Made by a program: the position numbers and the translations under genes
Source: Candidatus Gastranaerophilales bacterium
GTDB lineage: Bacteria; Cyanobacteriota; Vampirovibrionia; Gastranaerophilales; Gastranaerophilaceae
Assembly (NCBI GenBank): GCA_944326685.1
Contig: CALVEV010000035.1
Location: 1 to 64,000 of the forward strand
Direction: 5' to 3'
Length of the DNA stretch: 64,000 nucleotides
The notes under the pieces: generated by a model
What the model was told of the DNA's origin: nothing
Seen by the model: only the letters and a program-made list of their open reading frames with translations
The model's database searches: none
Shown here: piece by piece, positions 1 through 7,741 of the stretch
Numbering within the stretch: the first letter of the stretch is position 1
Layout: each line of letters starts with the position of its first letter

Positions 1-12
1 TTTATGTCCATC

Positions 13-38
13 GATTACTAAGGGCTAACTTAGCAATC
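13..38 (-). other. hairpin in rRNA-type leader
   Basis: Ten-base arms (13-22 and 29-38) pair around a six-base loop, with one G-T pair when read on the minus strand. There is no T-tract, so it is not a terminator. It lies downstream of the boxA at 113-128 on the minus strand and could be a processing stem ahead of the RNA gene expected just outside the left edge. Confidence 0.4.
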
Positions 39-112
39 TGCTCGACTTCGTTTATTGCGTTGTCTGTCATTTCTTTTGAATCAACAAGTATATCTAGTCG
101 TTTTCAGCTATT

Positions 113-128
113 CTATTTTCAAGGTTCG
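113..128 (-). promoter_or_regulatory. boxA antitermination element of an rRNA operon leader/spacer
   Basis: The minus strand reads GAACCTTGAAAA followed by TAGAATA. The first word matches the boxA described in cyanobacterial 16S-23S spacers, and the second sits where the D4 element normally lies. No 16S 3' end is visible upstream, so this looks like the leader of an rRNA gene starting left of the window. A 16S-23S spacer is less likely. Only a 22-codon open frame (ATG at 70) lies between boxA and the edge, and I do not believe it is a gene. Confidence 0.55.
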
Positions 129-273
129 ATTGAAATCTTTTTTATTTATTCCACCTTAAAAAATGTTGGTAGTTTAAATATTTTCTTATTCTTTCGGCTT
201 GTGTTTAAAGTTCATCGTGCCTTTCGTTTTGGTTCTCCTTAACTGTCCCCTCTGTATCCTTGGCACAATATCT

Positions 274-301
274 ATATTAGTACATCAATTTTTAATTGCA
301 A
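274..301 (-). promoter_or_regulatory. sigma70-type promoter for the left-edge RNA leader
   Basis: On the minus strand TTGCAA (296-301) and TAATAT (274-279) are separated by 16 bases. It lies upstream of the boxA region and points out of the left edge. The 150 bases between it and boxA contain no credible gene. Confidence 0.45.
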
Positions 302-417
302 CTACTTTTTTTTAGTTTTTTACTCTTTTTTATGAATCCTTTATTCTATAAGGGTTTTAACCATTTACAAATCTTAATTATTCCCAAGCTTTTTTATAAA
401 TTAATTTACCTCTATCC

Positions 418-432
418 CATGCTCTGAGCATG
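418..432. promoter_or_regulatory. perfect palindrome upstream of the diguanylate cyclase gene
   Basis: A 7-base inverted repeat with a one-base centre (CATGCTC/GAGCATG) lies 68 bases before the ATG at 500. It could be an operator. The rest of 302-499 is T-rich and holds no gene; the promoter for the 500 gene must be here, but I cannot place it with confidence. Confidence 0.35.
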
Positions 433-499
433 TTTTCACTGTCAAGTCCATGACTTTTTTATTTTTTTTATTAATTAAATATCGTACGGGTATATTTTT

Positions 500-1486
500 A
501 TGAATAATTTTTCACTTGAAAATAACAATTATATTGACATAATCAATGACTTTAGAAATTTAATTGACTTCATCAATTATAATGACGTTCTTATTGAAAA
601 AATGTTCCATATTTTTGAAAAACATTTTAATTTTGAAATTGCAGGAATATTCTTTAATAGTCCTGACATATACGGGATTAATACGCTTAACCTTTTAATT
701 AAAAATAAAAATAATAATATTCAAAGTATTGAAGAAAAATTTTTCAATCATATGTCTGAATTCAAACAAATCATTAAAATAAAAAGCAATATTATTCAAT
801 CAGGAATAAATAATTCTAATAACAAAAATTTTGAAAATGAATTAATAACACCTTTTTTATTTCAAAATAAATTATTAGGAGGAATATGTATAATTTCAGA
901 GAATGAAATACTTAAGACAGACCTTAACACTTATAACTTTTTAATCAATGAACTTTTAAGTATATTCAAACTAAAATATTTGTATTCAGAACAAATATTT
1001 AAATCATCTGTTGACGGATTAACAGGGTTATATAACAGGCACCAGTTTGATATTAATCTAAATCAAGAATTTAATCGTTCGCAAAGATACAAAACCCCAT
1101 TTACAGTTGCAATGATAGATATTGATCATTTTAAAAATATTAATGACACATATGGACATCAATTTGGGGATTTTGTTTTAAAAGAGATTTCTCAAATTAT
1201 TCAAAACACATTTAGAAAAACAGATATTGTATTTAGATACGGCGGAGAAGAAATAGCTATAATCATGCCAGAAACTACTTCTAAAAAGGCATTATTGCCA
1301 CTTGAAAAACTCAGAGATAAAATTAGTAAACACAATTTTAATAGTAAAAATGTTACTATAAGTATTGGAGTAGCTGATTTTAATAATGATATAAAAAGCT
1401 CTACTGAAATATTAAAAAAAGCAGATAAGATGTTATATTCAGCAAAAGAAAATGGACGTAATCAGATTAAAGTATTTCTTCCATAA
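500..1486 (+). CDS. diguanylate cyclase (GGDEF) with N-terminal sensory domain
   Basis: Makes cyclic di-GMP from two GTP. The C-terminal GGDEF domain spans about residues 165-328. Its signature is GGEE at 248-251, and an RxxD inhibitory I-site (RKTD, 239-242) lies the canonical five residues before it, so both catalysis and product inhibition look intact. The DGLTGLYNR entry motif and the C-terminal SIGVA strand are present. Residues 1-160 have no membrane segment and look like a GAF-type cytosolic sensor, though I cannot name the ligand. The gene stands alone, divergent from the rRNA-type leader, and has no clear Shine-Dalgarno. No EAL or HD-GYP partner occurs in the window. Flagellar genes nearby make motility or surface control a plausible output (inference). 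Confidence 0.93.
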   Translation: MNNFSLENNNYIDIINDFRNLIDFINYNDVLIEKMFHIFEKHFNFEIAGIFFNSPDIYGINTLNLLIKNKNNNIQSIEEKFFNHMSEFKQIIKIKSNIIQSGINNSNNKNFENELITPFLFQNKLLGGICIISENEILKTDLNTYNFLINELLSIFKLKYLYSEQIFKSSVDGLTGLYNRHQFDINLNQEFNRSQRYKTPFTVAMIDIDHFKNINDTYGHQFGDFVLKEISQIIQNTFRKTDIVFRYGGEEIAIIMPETTSKKALLPLEKLRDKISKHNFNSKNVTISIGVADFNNDIKSSTEILKKADKMLYSAKENGRNQIKVFLP

Positions 1487-1539
1487 GGATGCCAAGAGCT
1501 AACTTTATAGCTTTGACAGGAATAATATTTACCCTAACC

Positions 1540-2046
1540 CTACTGATCTGATTCGCGATGTTTATCAATTAGTTTTTCGAAATCTGATGGCTTTATGCTT
1601 TGAATAAACTCCTTAAACTCTTCTGCTTCTTCTTCATCTCTTGCAGAATCTGTTGAAACGGAACCATTCATTAAAACATTTGCAGTTACAAATATTGGAG
1701 CTTCCGCACGCATTGCAACAGCTATAGCATCAGATGGGCGAGAATCTATCTCTAAAACTTCATCACCTTTAGTTAAAAATAATGTAGCATAATATGTTTC
1801 TTTTTCTACATCATTGATTTCTATTCTATCTAATGTATAACCAGCTTTATCAATAATAGAAATTATTAAGTCATGAGTCATTGGACGTGCAACTGATAAT
1901 TTTTCTATTTTTCTTATAATTGCACTTGCTTCAGCTGAACCAATCCAAATTGGTAATGCTTTTCTATTTTCTAAATCGTGCAATACTACAATTGGTGATC
2001 CTGTTCTTGTATCTAGGGCTATACCCATTACTTTCATTTCTATCAT
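1540..2046 (-). CDS. bifunctional nuclease (BFN/DUF151) domain protein
   Basis: 168 residues, matching the BFN family, whose members are reported to have DNase/RNase activity and which is widespread in cyanobacteria and plants. The domain fills residues 1-140, with the typical PIWIGSAEA stretch near residue 32 and the conserved SRPSDAIA motif near 103-110. The last 30 residues are acidic and charged (EEEAEEF), probably a flexible tail. The ATG at 2046 follows an AAGGA-like site. It lies 39 bases downstream of the phosphohexomutase gene on the same strand and may share its transcript. The physiological role is not settled for this family. Confidence 0.88.
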   Translation of the reverse strand: MIEMKVMGIALDTRTGSPIVVLHDLENRKALPIWIGSAEASAIIRKIEKLSVARPMTHDLIISIIDKAGYTLDRIEINDVEKETYYATLFLTKGDEVLEIDSRPSDAIAVAMRAEAPIFVTANVLMNGSVSTDSARDEEEAEEFKEFIQSIKPSDFEKLIDKHRESDQ

Positions 2047-2085
2047 TATTTATATTCCTTATGCTATTTGTAATTTATGATTTTA

Positions 2086-3474
2086 TTATACATCAACTTT
2101 TGACATTATATCATCTTGAAGTTTTTTTAGATTATCTTGAGTATCACTTTCAAAATAAATTCTCAATAAAGGTTCTGTTCCTGATGGTCTTGCAAGTATC
2201 CAACTTGAATCACCAACATATATTTTAACTCCATCTAATGTATTCTTGTCTTTTACCCCCATGCCAGCAACTTCGGTTTGTGAAGACACAATATCAAGTA
2301 TACCTTGTATCTTGTCTCTATTATCGAGTTTTAAATCTATTCTATCATTTACGAATGAACAACCGGCAAGAGCTTTAATTTCTTTTTGCAAATCAACAAG
2401 AGATTTTCCAGAATATGCCATTGCTTCTAGAACTAATAAATTTGCAAGTAAACCGTCTTTTTCAGGGATATGACCTTTAATACTTAATCCCCCTGATTCT
2501 TCACCTCCGATTATACAATCATTATCTCTCATTGCCTGACCAACATGTTTGAACCCTACTGCAGTTTCGACAACTGGAACATTTAATAAATCCGCAACTT
2601 TATTCAACAAAAGACTTGCTCCAACGGTTTTTACAAGACAGCCTTCCATATCTTTTTCTCCAACCAAGTGAAGTAAAAGAATTGAAATAATTTCATTTGG
2701 TGTAACATATTCTCCTTTTTCATTGATTACACCAAATCTATCTGAATCACCGTCATTTGCTAAACCAATTGCATTACCATTTTCTTTAACTTTTTCAATT
2801 AATTCTTTTAAATATTTTGGTTTGGGCTCTGGCATACCTCCGCCAAAATTAACATCATGGTACATATGTAAAGTTTCATATTTTATACCATGTCTATCTA
2901 GTAATTTATCGAAATAACCGATACTTGCAGCATACAAACCATCAAATATTATAGTTGTATCCAATTCTTTTATTGAATCAAAATCAATTAATTTTTCTAT
3001 ATGAGTAAAATATTCTTCTTCAAAGTTTTCGATTATTATATCTTTCTTAGATGAATTTGTCTCAAATTCTTTATCTAAATTTCCTACAAGTTTATCTGTA
3101 ATTTCTTGTGTTGCAGGACCTGCATAATCCGGAATAAATTTTATCCCCAAATATTCAGGAGGATTATGAGATGCTGTAAACATAACAGCACATGCATTTC
3201 TATCTTTGGCACAATATGCTAGAACAGGTGTTGGTATAACTCTTTCTGAATAATATACTTCAAACCCATAAGATGAAATAATTTCAGCACATTGTTTTGA
3301 AAAAATGTCTGCCATATTGCGTGGGTCATAACCAATTATAATTTTCTTCCCTAACCCATACTCATCATATACATACTTAGCGATTGCACGAGATACTTTC
3401 GCAACATTTTCTTCGTTAAAGTCTTCTCCTACAATTGCACGCCATCCATCTGTTCCAAATTTTATTTCACTCAT
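2086..3474 (-). CDS. phosphoglucomutase/phosphomannomutase family enzyme
   Basis: Alpha-D-phosphohexomutase of 462 residues that interconverts hexose 1- and 6-phosphates. All four active-site loops are visible: phosphoserine loop TASHNP with Ser102, metal loop DGDSDR at 241-246, sugar-specificity loop GEESGG at 324-329, and phosphate loop RPSGTEP at 429-435. The GEESGG loop is of the glucose/mannose type rather than the glucosamine (GlmM) type. It would supply glucose 1-phosphate for nucleotide sugars such as those needed by the glycan operon at 31-45 kb (inference). The length is normal and there is no sign of damage. Confidence 0.93.
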   Translation of the reverse strand: MSEIKFGTDGWRAIVGEDFNEENVAKVSRAIAKYVYDEYGLGKKIIIGYDPRNMADIFSKQCAEIISSYGFEVYYSERVIPTPVLAYCAKDRNACAVMFTASHNPPEYLGIKFIPDYAGPATQEITDKLVGNLDKEFETNSSKKDIIIENFEEEYFTHIEKLIDFDSIKELDTTIIFDGLYAASIGYFDKLLDRHGIKYETLHMYHDVNFGGGMPEPKPKYLKELIEKVKENGNAIGLANDGDSDRFGVINEKGEYVTPNEIISILLLHLVGEKDMEGCLVKTVGASLLLNKVADLLNVPVVETAVGFKHVGQAMRDNDCIIGGEESGGLSIKGHIPEKDGLLANLLVLEAMAYSGKSLVDLQKEIKALAGCSFVNDRIDLKLDNRDKIQGILDIVSSQTEVAGMGVKDKNTLDGVKIYVGDSSWILARPSGTEPLLRIYFESDTQDNLKKLQDDIMSKVDV

Positions 3475-3552
3475 TTTTTTATCCTTATTAAATATTTTTT
3501 AACTAATGGGCTAAAATTTACCAGTTCATTTACCCCTTTACCCCTTTAGCCT

Positions 3553-4260
3553 CTAGCCTAATTTTTGTTTATAAAATGCTATTATATCTTCTCTTGCTTT
3601 TATTGACATAGCTAATTTATTAGCCCCCGTTCTCCAAGGTAAATAACCACAAGTTGATGGTAACAATTTTAATGGAGTCATTGGAAAATCTTTACATAAT
3701 AAAGGCCTATTTTCATAATCAGAACATTTATTATCAGGAGTTAATTTAGGGCAATGATAAAAATATACTCTCTCATTTGGATCCAATAAAGCATTAGATA
3801 ATTCAAAATACTCAGGAACGGCCTTTTGCGCTTCTTCTTCTGACTCATATGGAACAAAACAACTTGTAAACATTGTTGCAAATTTATCCCCACGCATGGC
3901 CTTCTGTTTCAACTGAGTATATGAAAACTCACTTACTGCTAACTTGCAACAAGCTCCACACATATTACATTGGCACTTTGCCTTACCCTCATTTATTTTT
4001 TCCTTAGCTTTCTTTAATTTCTCAGCATAAGTTGTTGTTAAATAAGTCAATGCCTGCATTTGCCAATTATAATATGGACATCCGCCTGGAAAATCTGAAA
4101 AAATATCAGGATTTTGAATATTACATTTTATCCTACAAGATTTACAACTTACGTCCGGTTTAAATTTATCTATTGCTGCTCTTATCATTTCAGCTGCTTC
4201 TATAAAGATTTCTTTATAGTTAGCTTCCATTTCTTCATATTGAGTATTTAAATCAACCAT
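3553..4260 (-). CDS. YkgJ-family cysteine cluster protein
   Basis: 235 residues from the ATG at 4260. The family is thought to bind Zn or Fe-S through a CxxxCxxC-type cluster. Here the motif is C-N-M-C-G-A-C-C in the middle of the protein, followed by C-P-K-L, the RPLLCKDFP signature and a late Cys. Two earlier cysteine pairs add possible ligands. An in-frame ATG at 4317 would add 19 residues. I reject it because that stretch holds the promoter (TTGCCG-17-TATTGT) and has no ribosome site. With the chosen start the -10 box lies six bases before the ATG, so the mRNA may be leaderless. Function is unknown; a second family member is at 55474. Confidence 0.8.
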   Translation of the reverse strand: MVDLNTQYEEMEANYKEIFIEAAEMIRAAIDKFKPDVSCKSCRIKCNIQNPDIFSDFPGGCPYYNWQMQALTYLTTTYAEKLKKAKEKINEGKAKCQCNMCGACCKLAVSEFSYTQLKQKAMRGDKFATMFTSCFVPYESEEEAQKAVPEYFELSNALLDPNERVYFYHCPKLTPDNKCSDYENRPLLCKDFPMTPLKLLPSTCGYLPWRTGANKLAMSIKAREDIIAFYKQKLG

Positions 4261-4266
4261 ACCCAC

Positions 4267-4295
4267 ACAATACCATAAATAGCCATATACGGCAA
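4267..4295 (-). promoter_or_regulatory. promoter of the YkgJ-family gene, predicted leaderless
   Basis: Minus strand: TTGCCG (4290-4295), 17 bases, TATTGT (4267-4272), then six bases to the ATG at 4260. There is no Shine-Dalgarno. Confidence 0.45.
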
Positions 4296-4344
4296 TGATA
4301 TTTATTTTACCAATCAATATAATTATTAAAAAGGAGAAATATAT

Positions 4345-4737
4345 ATGACTAAAAAATTACAAATATATAAATGTAATACTTGTGGCAACATAGTAGAAGT
4401 TCTTATTTCTGGAAATGGAGATCTCGTATGTTGTGGAAATGCAATGGAACTACTTGAACCTAAAAATAAAGATGATTTAACCACAGAAAAACACTCTCCT
4501 AAAATTAATAAATATGAAAATAAAACTATTATTAATTTAGAAAATCATCCTATGGAAGATCAACATTACATTATGTTCATTCAAGCTCAAACCGAAGATA
4601 AAAATAATATATTTATTAAATATTTTTATCCACATGATAAAGCAGAAATGGAAATTTTAAATAATATTAGTATTGATGAAGCTATATCATATTGCAATAT
4701 CCATGGTTTATATAAAGGGAATAAAACTAATGATTGA
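4345..4737 (+). CDS. dfx: desulfoferrodoxin (superoxide reductase)
   Basis: Reduces superoxide to hydrogen peroxide without releasing oxygen, a defence typical of anaerobes. The N-terminal rubredoxin-like centre I has C10, C13, C29 and C30. The catalytic centre II has Glu48 and the four His/one Cys iron ligands H50, H68, H74, C117 and H120, all in the family's sequence contexts (EKH, NHPME, QHY, CNIH). The 130-residue length is right for the two-iron form. A strong AAGGAG site precedes the ATG. The stop overlaps the start of a small downstream gene by eight bases. This is the only dedicated oxygen-defence enzyme in the window. Confidence 0.95.
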   Translation: MTKKLQIYKCNTCGNIVEVLISGNGDLVCCGNAMELLEPKNKDDLTTEKHSPKINKYENKTIINLENHPMEDQHYIMFIQAQTEDKNNIFIKYFYPHDKAEMEILNNISIDEAISYCNIHGLYKGNKTND

Positions 4738-4879
4738 AGAAAAGGACTTAATTAAAAATATCAACAAAGAATTTTTTGAAGGATATCAATACCTATTAAC
4801 ACATAATAAAAAACTTGCTAAAGAAAAAATTGAAAAAGGTATGGAATTCTTTGAATTCTTAAATCCTTCAACTAAATGA
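4730..4879 (+). CDS. small helical protein coupled to desulfoferrodoxin
   Basis: 49 residues from the ATG at 4730, which overlaps the dfx stop by eight bases. An AAGGGA site sits eight bases upstream inside dfx. A longer frame from 4673 lies wholly inside dfx and lacks a ribosome site, so I reject that start. The protein is charged and probably all-helical (KEFFEGY, KEKIEKGMEFFEFL) with no cysteines, signal or membrane segment. I do not recognise it. Tight coupling suggests a partner or accessory of the superoxide reductase. Confidence 0.6.
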   Translation: MIEEKDLIKNINKEFFEGYQYLLTHNKKLAKEKIEKGMEFFEFLNPSTK

Positions 4880-4900
4880 TGATATTTTATTAAATATCAT
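4879..4900 (+). terminator. AT-rich hairpin after the dfx operon
   Basis: Nine-base arms ATGATATTT/AAATATCAT with a four-base loop start at the stop codon of the small gene. No long T-tract follows, so it may be an mRNA 3' end stabiliser rather than a strong terminator. Confidence 0.35.
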
Positions 4901-4902
4901 TC

Positions 4903-4928
4903 ATAATACTATCGGAAGAGGGTATTAT
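4903..4928 (+). promoter_or_regulatory. hairpin placing the ribosome site of the 4927 gene in its loop
   Basis: ATAATAC (4903-4909) pairs with GTATTAT (4922-4928), which runs into the ATG at 4927. The loop carries the GGAAGAGG ribosome site. This could tune translation initiation. Confidence 0.35.
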
Positions 4929-5436
4929 GAATAGTCCTATATTAAATAATTTAAATTCTATATTTCAAACTCAGGAAAATCATAATCAAAATAATATAAA
5001 TAATTTTGATTTGTCTGATGATACTTTTTCGAATATTTTAGATGAAAAACTTGATGATTCTAAAATTGAAGAAAATTTCTCTTCTAAAATTCAAAGTCAA
5101 TTAGGAATTCCTGCGGGATTAGATATTGAAGGATTCGATTATAATTCTTTAGTAAACGAAATTAATCCAGATGAAATGATTGACTCAATAAATACTGATT
5201 CAAATATTCAAAATGATTCAAAGTTTAGCCTTGGCGACCTAATCAATGATGCTAAAGAATCATTTTCTCCAGTTGTAGATTCCATACTTCAAGGAGAATT
5301 AAATACAGAATCAGGAAACCCTGCTAATCCTGTACAAGCAGTTAAAAATTTCTGGGAAAGCCAAGCAAGCAATTTTTACAGCATTATGAACAAAGATTCT
5401 GTTGATAATGTTAACGAATTAATTTCTAAGCTTTAG
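4927..5436 (+). CDS. hypothetical acidic Asn/Ser-rich protein
   Basis: 169 residues that I do not recognise. The first 100 residues are rich in Asn, Asp and Ser and look disordered. The C-terminal part (about 95-169) is more structured and helical, ending in a segment around VKNFWESQASNFYSIMNK. It has no cysteine, signal peptide or membrane helix. The composition resembles unstructured substrates of flagellar or type III export, but nothing proves that. A good GGAAGAGG site precedes the ATG. Its 3' end overlaps the convergent gene at 5426 by eleven bases. Confidence 0.6.
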   Translation: MNSPILNNLNSIFQTQENHNQNNINNFDLSDDTFSNILDEKLDDSKIEENFSSKIQSQLGIPAGLDIEGFDYNSLVNEINPDEMIDSINTDSNIQNDSKFSLGDLINDAKESFSPVVDSILQGELNTESGNPANPVQAVKNFWESQASNFYSIMNKDSVDNVNELISKL

Positions 5437-7129
5437 TTGTAGGTTGAGAATTTGTTTGAGCTAATAATTTCTCTGCATCTTTTTTCTTTAAAGAATTATC
5501 AATACGAGAACAAATTTGGTTAGTTATTGTACTTGTAACTAGACCTAAAGCCATTGATGGACCTGCTGCTAACATTGCAATCGTTCCCCACATACTAGTT
5601 GCTAAACCAACAAATAAAGGTATTCCAAAATTCAATCCAACTGAACGCTTTTTCTCTTTGGTATCAGCCATTGACATTGCAACTGCTGTTGAACCTAATG
5701 GAAATAATAAGCCAAATCCTACATCTGAGATTGCAGAACCTGATTTTAAATCACGCATCTTATCTACAAATTTATCTGCCTCTGTATCTGTTGCATTGTT
5801 TAATGCTTCACGCATTTTTTTACTAGATTTTTTTAATTCTGCATATTTTTCTTTTGGAAGAATATGCTTATATATATCCATTACTTCTTCTAATTCGCCT
5901 TTTTTGTCTGAACTTATAATATAACGAATATTTCCTAATGATTTTTTAACTTTTTTTATTACTTGTTCTGGGTATTTTGAACTAGAATTTTCTAAAATAT
6001 TAGAACTTTCAGAAATCATTTTTGAAATTTCAGATATAATTTCTTGCTTATTTTTATCTGATGCAGACATATCATATGATGATACAACTTTTTTAATTTT
6101 CTTTAATAAATCATAAGATGATTTACTTGTTAAATCTAAATTTGATTCAATATTTGATACAAGTTTTCCTAATTCTTTTGTTACGTCTGAATGAGTATTA
6201 GTAATTATTTTTTTTCTTGAAATTATATTTCTTGAATATTTATCTTTTGTTGCCGCAACTAAATCTTCGGTTATAAATGAAGTCCAAGATTTTGGACTTT
6301 TAATAAATCCCCATAAGTTTCCATATGTTTGATCAAAAACTATATCTCCTAAACCATTAAACTGTTTTGCTAACCAGTTATTTCGTTTAGCAACATTTTT
6401 AGGTCTGAAAGATTCATATGATGCATCCATTTTTTGAAGTTTTTCTTCTGCTACTCTAGCCCATTCTGATATGGTTTTTGAAACACCATTTATTGTTACT
6501 TCTTTAGATGACGTTTTTGAATTTAATAAAGATTTATTTACCTGAGCAAATCCATCTTTCATTAATGCAAATGAATCATTTGCACTCTTATATGCAATTG
6601 AGGTCATTTTATATGCCATACGTTCAAAAAAGGCAGTTATTTTATTACAAACTTTACCCAACCCGACTTTTCTTAATACTTTATCAAACAAAACATCTTT
6701 CAATGGTCCTGTATTTAATAAAATACCTTTTGCTCTATTTAATGATTTATTTGTCTTTTGTAATGAATTAAGATAAACCATCTCTGCTTTTGTCATCTGA
6801 GGTTTTTCTCTTAACTCATTTAATTTAGCTCCCACACTCTTTAATCTCTTATTTATATAATTGGAAAGTTTTGGAAATTTACCTTTTGATGCTAGTACCA
6901 CTAAAGGAGTTAAAATTGCAACACCTATACTAGCTGCGATACCAGAATTTCTTAGTATATGATTAACTGATTTATCTTTAACATCCTTTGGAATAAAACT
7001 TATACTGCTACCAACTGTATTATTAGTATTTGTTTGAGTAGGTGTTTGCGACACAGGAGTATTATTACTGTTCTTGTGAACAGTATAACGAAACTGCGTT
7101 TCAAAAACATTTCCTACTTTACCTTCCAT
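5426..7129 (-). CDS. large lineage-specific membrane-associated protein
   Basis: 567 residues from the ATG at 7129; a GTG at 7153 would add eight. I recognise no family. The Lys/Ser-rich body is mainly helical. A hydrophobic segment near residues 65-85 and two or three near the C-terminus (about 470-545, Gly/Ala/Met-rich) suggest membrane insertion. The N-terminus has a Thr/Gln/Asn-rich stretch. A TTGTCA box at 7161-7166 and a TTTAAT box at 7136-7141 lie just upstream, the latter six bases before the ATG, and there is no ribosome site. The transcript may therefore be leaderless. It converges on the gene at 4927. Confidence 0.65.
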   Translation of the reverse strand: MEGKVGNVFETQFRYTVHKNSNNTPVSQTPTQTNTNNTVGSSISFIPKDVKDKSVNHILRNSGIAASIGVAILTPLVVLASKGKFPKLSNYINKRLKSVGAKLNELREKPQMTKAEMVYLNSLQKTNKSLNRAKGILLNTGPLKDVLFDKVLRKVGLGKVCNKITAFFERMAYKMTSIAYKSANDSFALMKDGFAQVNKSLLNSKTSSKEVTINGVSKTISEWARVAEEKLQKMDASYESFRPKNVAKRNNWLAKQFNGLGDIVFDQTYGNLWGFIKSPKSWTSFITEDLVAATKDKYSRNIISRKKIITNTHSDVTKELGKLVSNIESNLDLTSKSSYDLLKKIKKVVSSYDMSASDKNKQEIISEISKMISESSNILENSSSKYPEQVIKKVKKSLGNIRYIISSDKKGELEEVMDIYKHILPKEKYAELKKSSKKMREALNNATDTEADKFVDKMRDLKSGSAISDVGFGLLFPLGSTAVAMSMADTKEKKRSVGLNFGIPLFVGLATSMWGTIAMLAAGPSMALGLVTSTITNQICSRIDNSLKKKDAEKLLAQTNSQPTTKA

Positions 7130-7204
7130 ATATATATTAAAACCAGAACTCACAAATATTTGACAACATTCTCACTTTTTTAAACAAATATTAAAAAAAT
7201 AAAT

Positions 7205-7236
7205 AAAAAAAGAAACCTATTAAGGTTTCTTTTTAA
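7205..7236 (-). terminator. terminator of tRNA-Pro
   Basis: Minus-strand hairpin with arms AAAGAAACC and GGTTTCTTT, followed by a run of T. It begins three bases after the tRNA CCA end. Confidence 0.8.
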
Positions 7237-7238
7237 AA

Positions 7239-7315
7239 TGGTCGGGATGACACGATTTGAACGTGCGACCCCCTCGTCCCAAGCGAGGTGCGCTACCAAG
7301 CTGCGCCACATCCCG
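7239..7315 (-). tRNA. tRNA-Pro (TGG)
   Basis: 77 bases with CCA encoded. The acceptor stem CGGGATG pairs with CATCCCG. The D-arm contains GCAGCTTGGTAGCGC. The anticodon stem CCTCG/CGAGG closes loop CTTGGGA, giving anticodon TGG. The T-arm contains GTTCAAATC. The frame seen across it on the minus strand is a tRNA shadow, not a protein. Confidence 0.96.
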
Positions 7316-7353
7316 ATATTCAATTGTCAACTTATTTTGATGCAGCTTGGTAG
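7293..7353. repeat. inverted copy of the tRNA-Pro D-arm
   Basis: The 12-base word GCAGCTTGGTAG of the tRNA (complement at 7293-7304) recurs in the opposite orientation at 7342-7353. This could let the tRNA precursor fold with its own 5' leader. Confidence 0.6.
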
Positions 7354-7466
7354 TATTTTCATACGGCTCGCAAAAGCTATGCTTTTGACTCTGCCTGCCT
7401 CCATTTGTAACGATACTTAATCGTTCCAAATAGGAGTCCTTGCCACATCCCGATATTCAATTATCA
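7306..7466. repeat. direct repeat of the tRNA-Pro 5' boundary
   Basis: About 23 bases covering the first seven tRNA bases and the adjacent leader occur at 7306-7328 and again at 7443-7466 with one mismatch. The 115 bases between them hold two further hairpins: CAAAAGC/GCTTTTG at 7371-7387, and ATTTG-AACGAT/ATCGTT-CAAAT at 7403-7431. This looks like a partial tRNA duplication or a small structured element inserted in the leader. It contains no coding sequence. Confidence 0.65.
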
Positions 7467-7517
7467 AGTAATTAAATTCTATATTAAACATTTTTATAGG
7501 TCAAGCAGTTTTTTATC

Positions 7518-7688
7518 TTATTCTGATTTTTCTATTTCAGCTATGTTTTCAGGTAACTTTTCATTTAAAAATGAAGGCTTTTTATACTTTAAATTTATAC
7601 TTGCTAGTGAGGCCATGATTTTCTCGCGTTTTTCATAAGTTCCAGGAAACATTTTCTTGTACATTTTGTTTGTATTTGAGTTATACAT
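7518..7688 (-). CDS. small basic hypothetical protein
   Basis: 56 residues from the ATG at 7688, which has a GAAGGTG site at good spacing. An upstream in-frame ATG at 7706 lacks one. The protein is Lys/Asn/Met-rich with no cysteine or membrane helix, and I do not recognise it. It follows the small membrane protein at 7742-8002 and may be cotranscribed with it. Confidence 0.5.
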   Translation of the reverse strand: MYNSNTNKMYKKMFPGTYEKREKIMASLASINLKYKKPSFLNEKLPENIAEIEKSE

Positions 7689-7741
7689 AATTACACCTTC
7701 TATCACTTAATATTATTATAATATATTTTTTTTAAAAGTCA

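Noticed and set aside
2..70. 22-codon minus-strand frame starting at 70 that recalls the GatC N-terminus
   Set aside because: It stops after 22 codons and lies between boxA and the window edge, where an RNA leader is the better explanation.
60..242. 60-codon frame on the plus strand at the left edge
   Set aside because: It is antisense to the boxA-containing RNA leader, T-rich, and has no ribosome site.
4673..4729. Longer start for the dfx-coupled small gene
   Set aside because: It lies wholly inside dfx with no ribosome site, whereas the ATG at 4730 has AAGGGA.
7220..7429. 69-codon frame on the minus strand and its plus-strand mirror
   Set aside because: It runs through tRNA-Pro and its repeated leader; the peptide is just translated tRNA.
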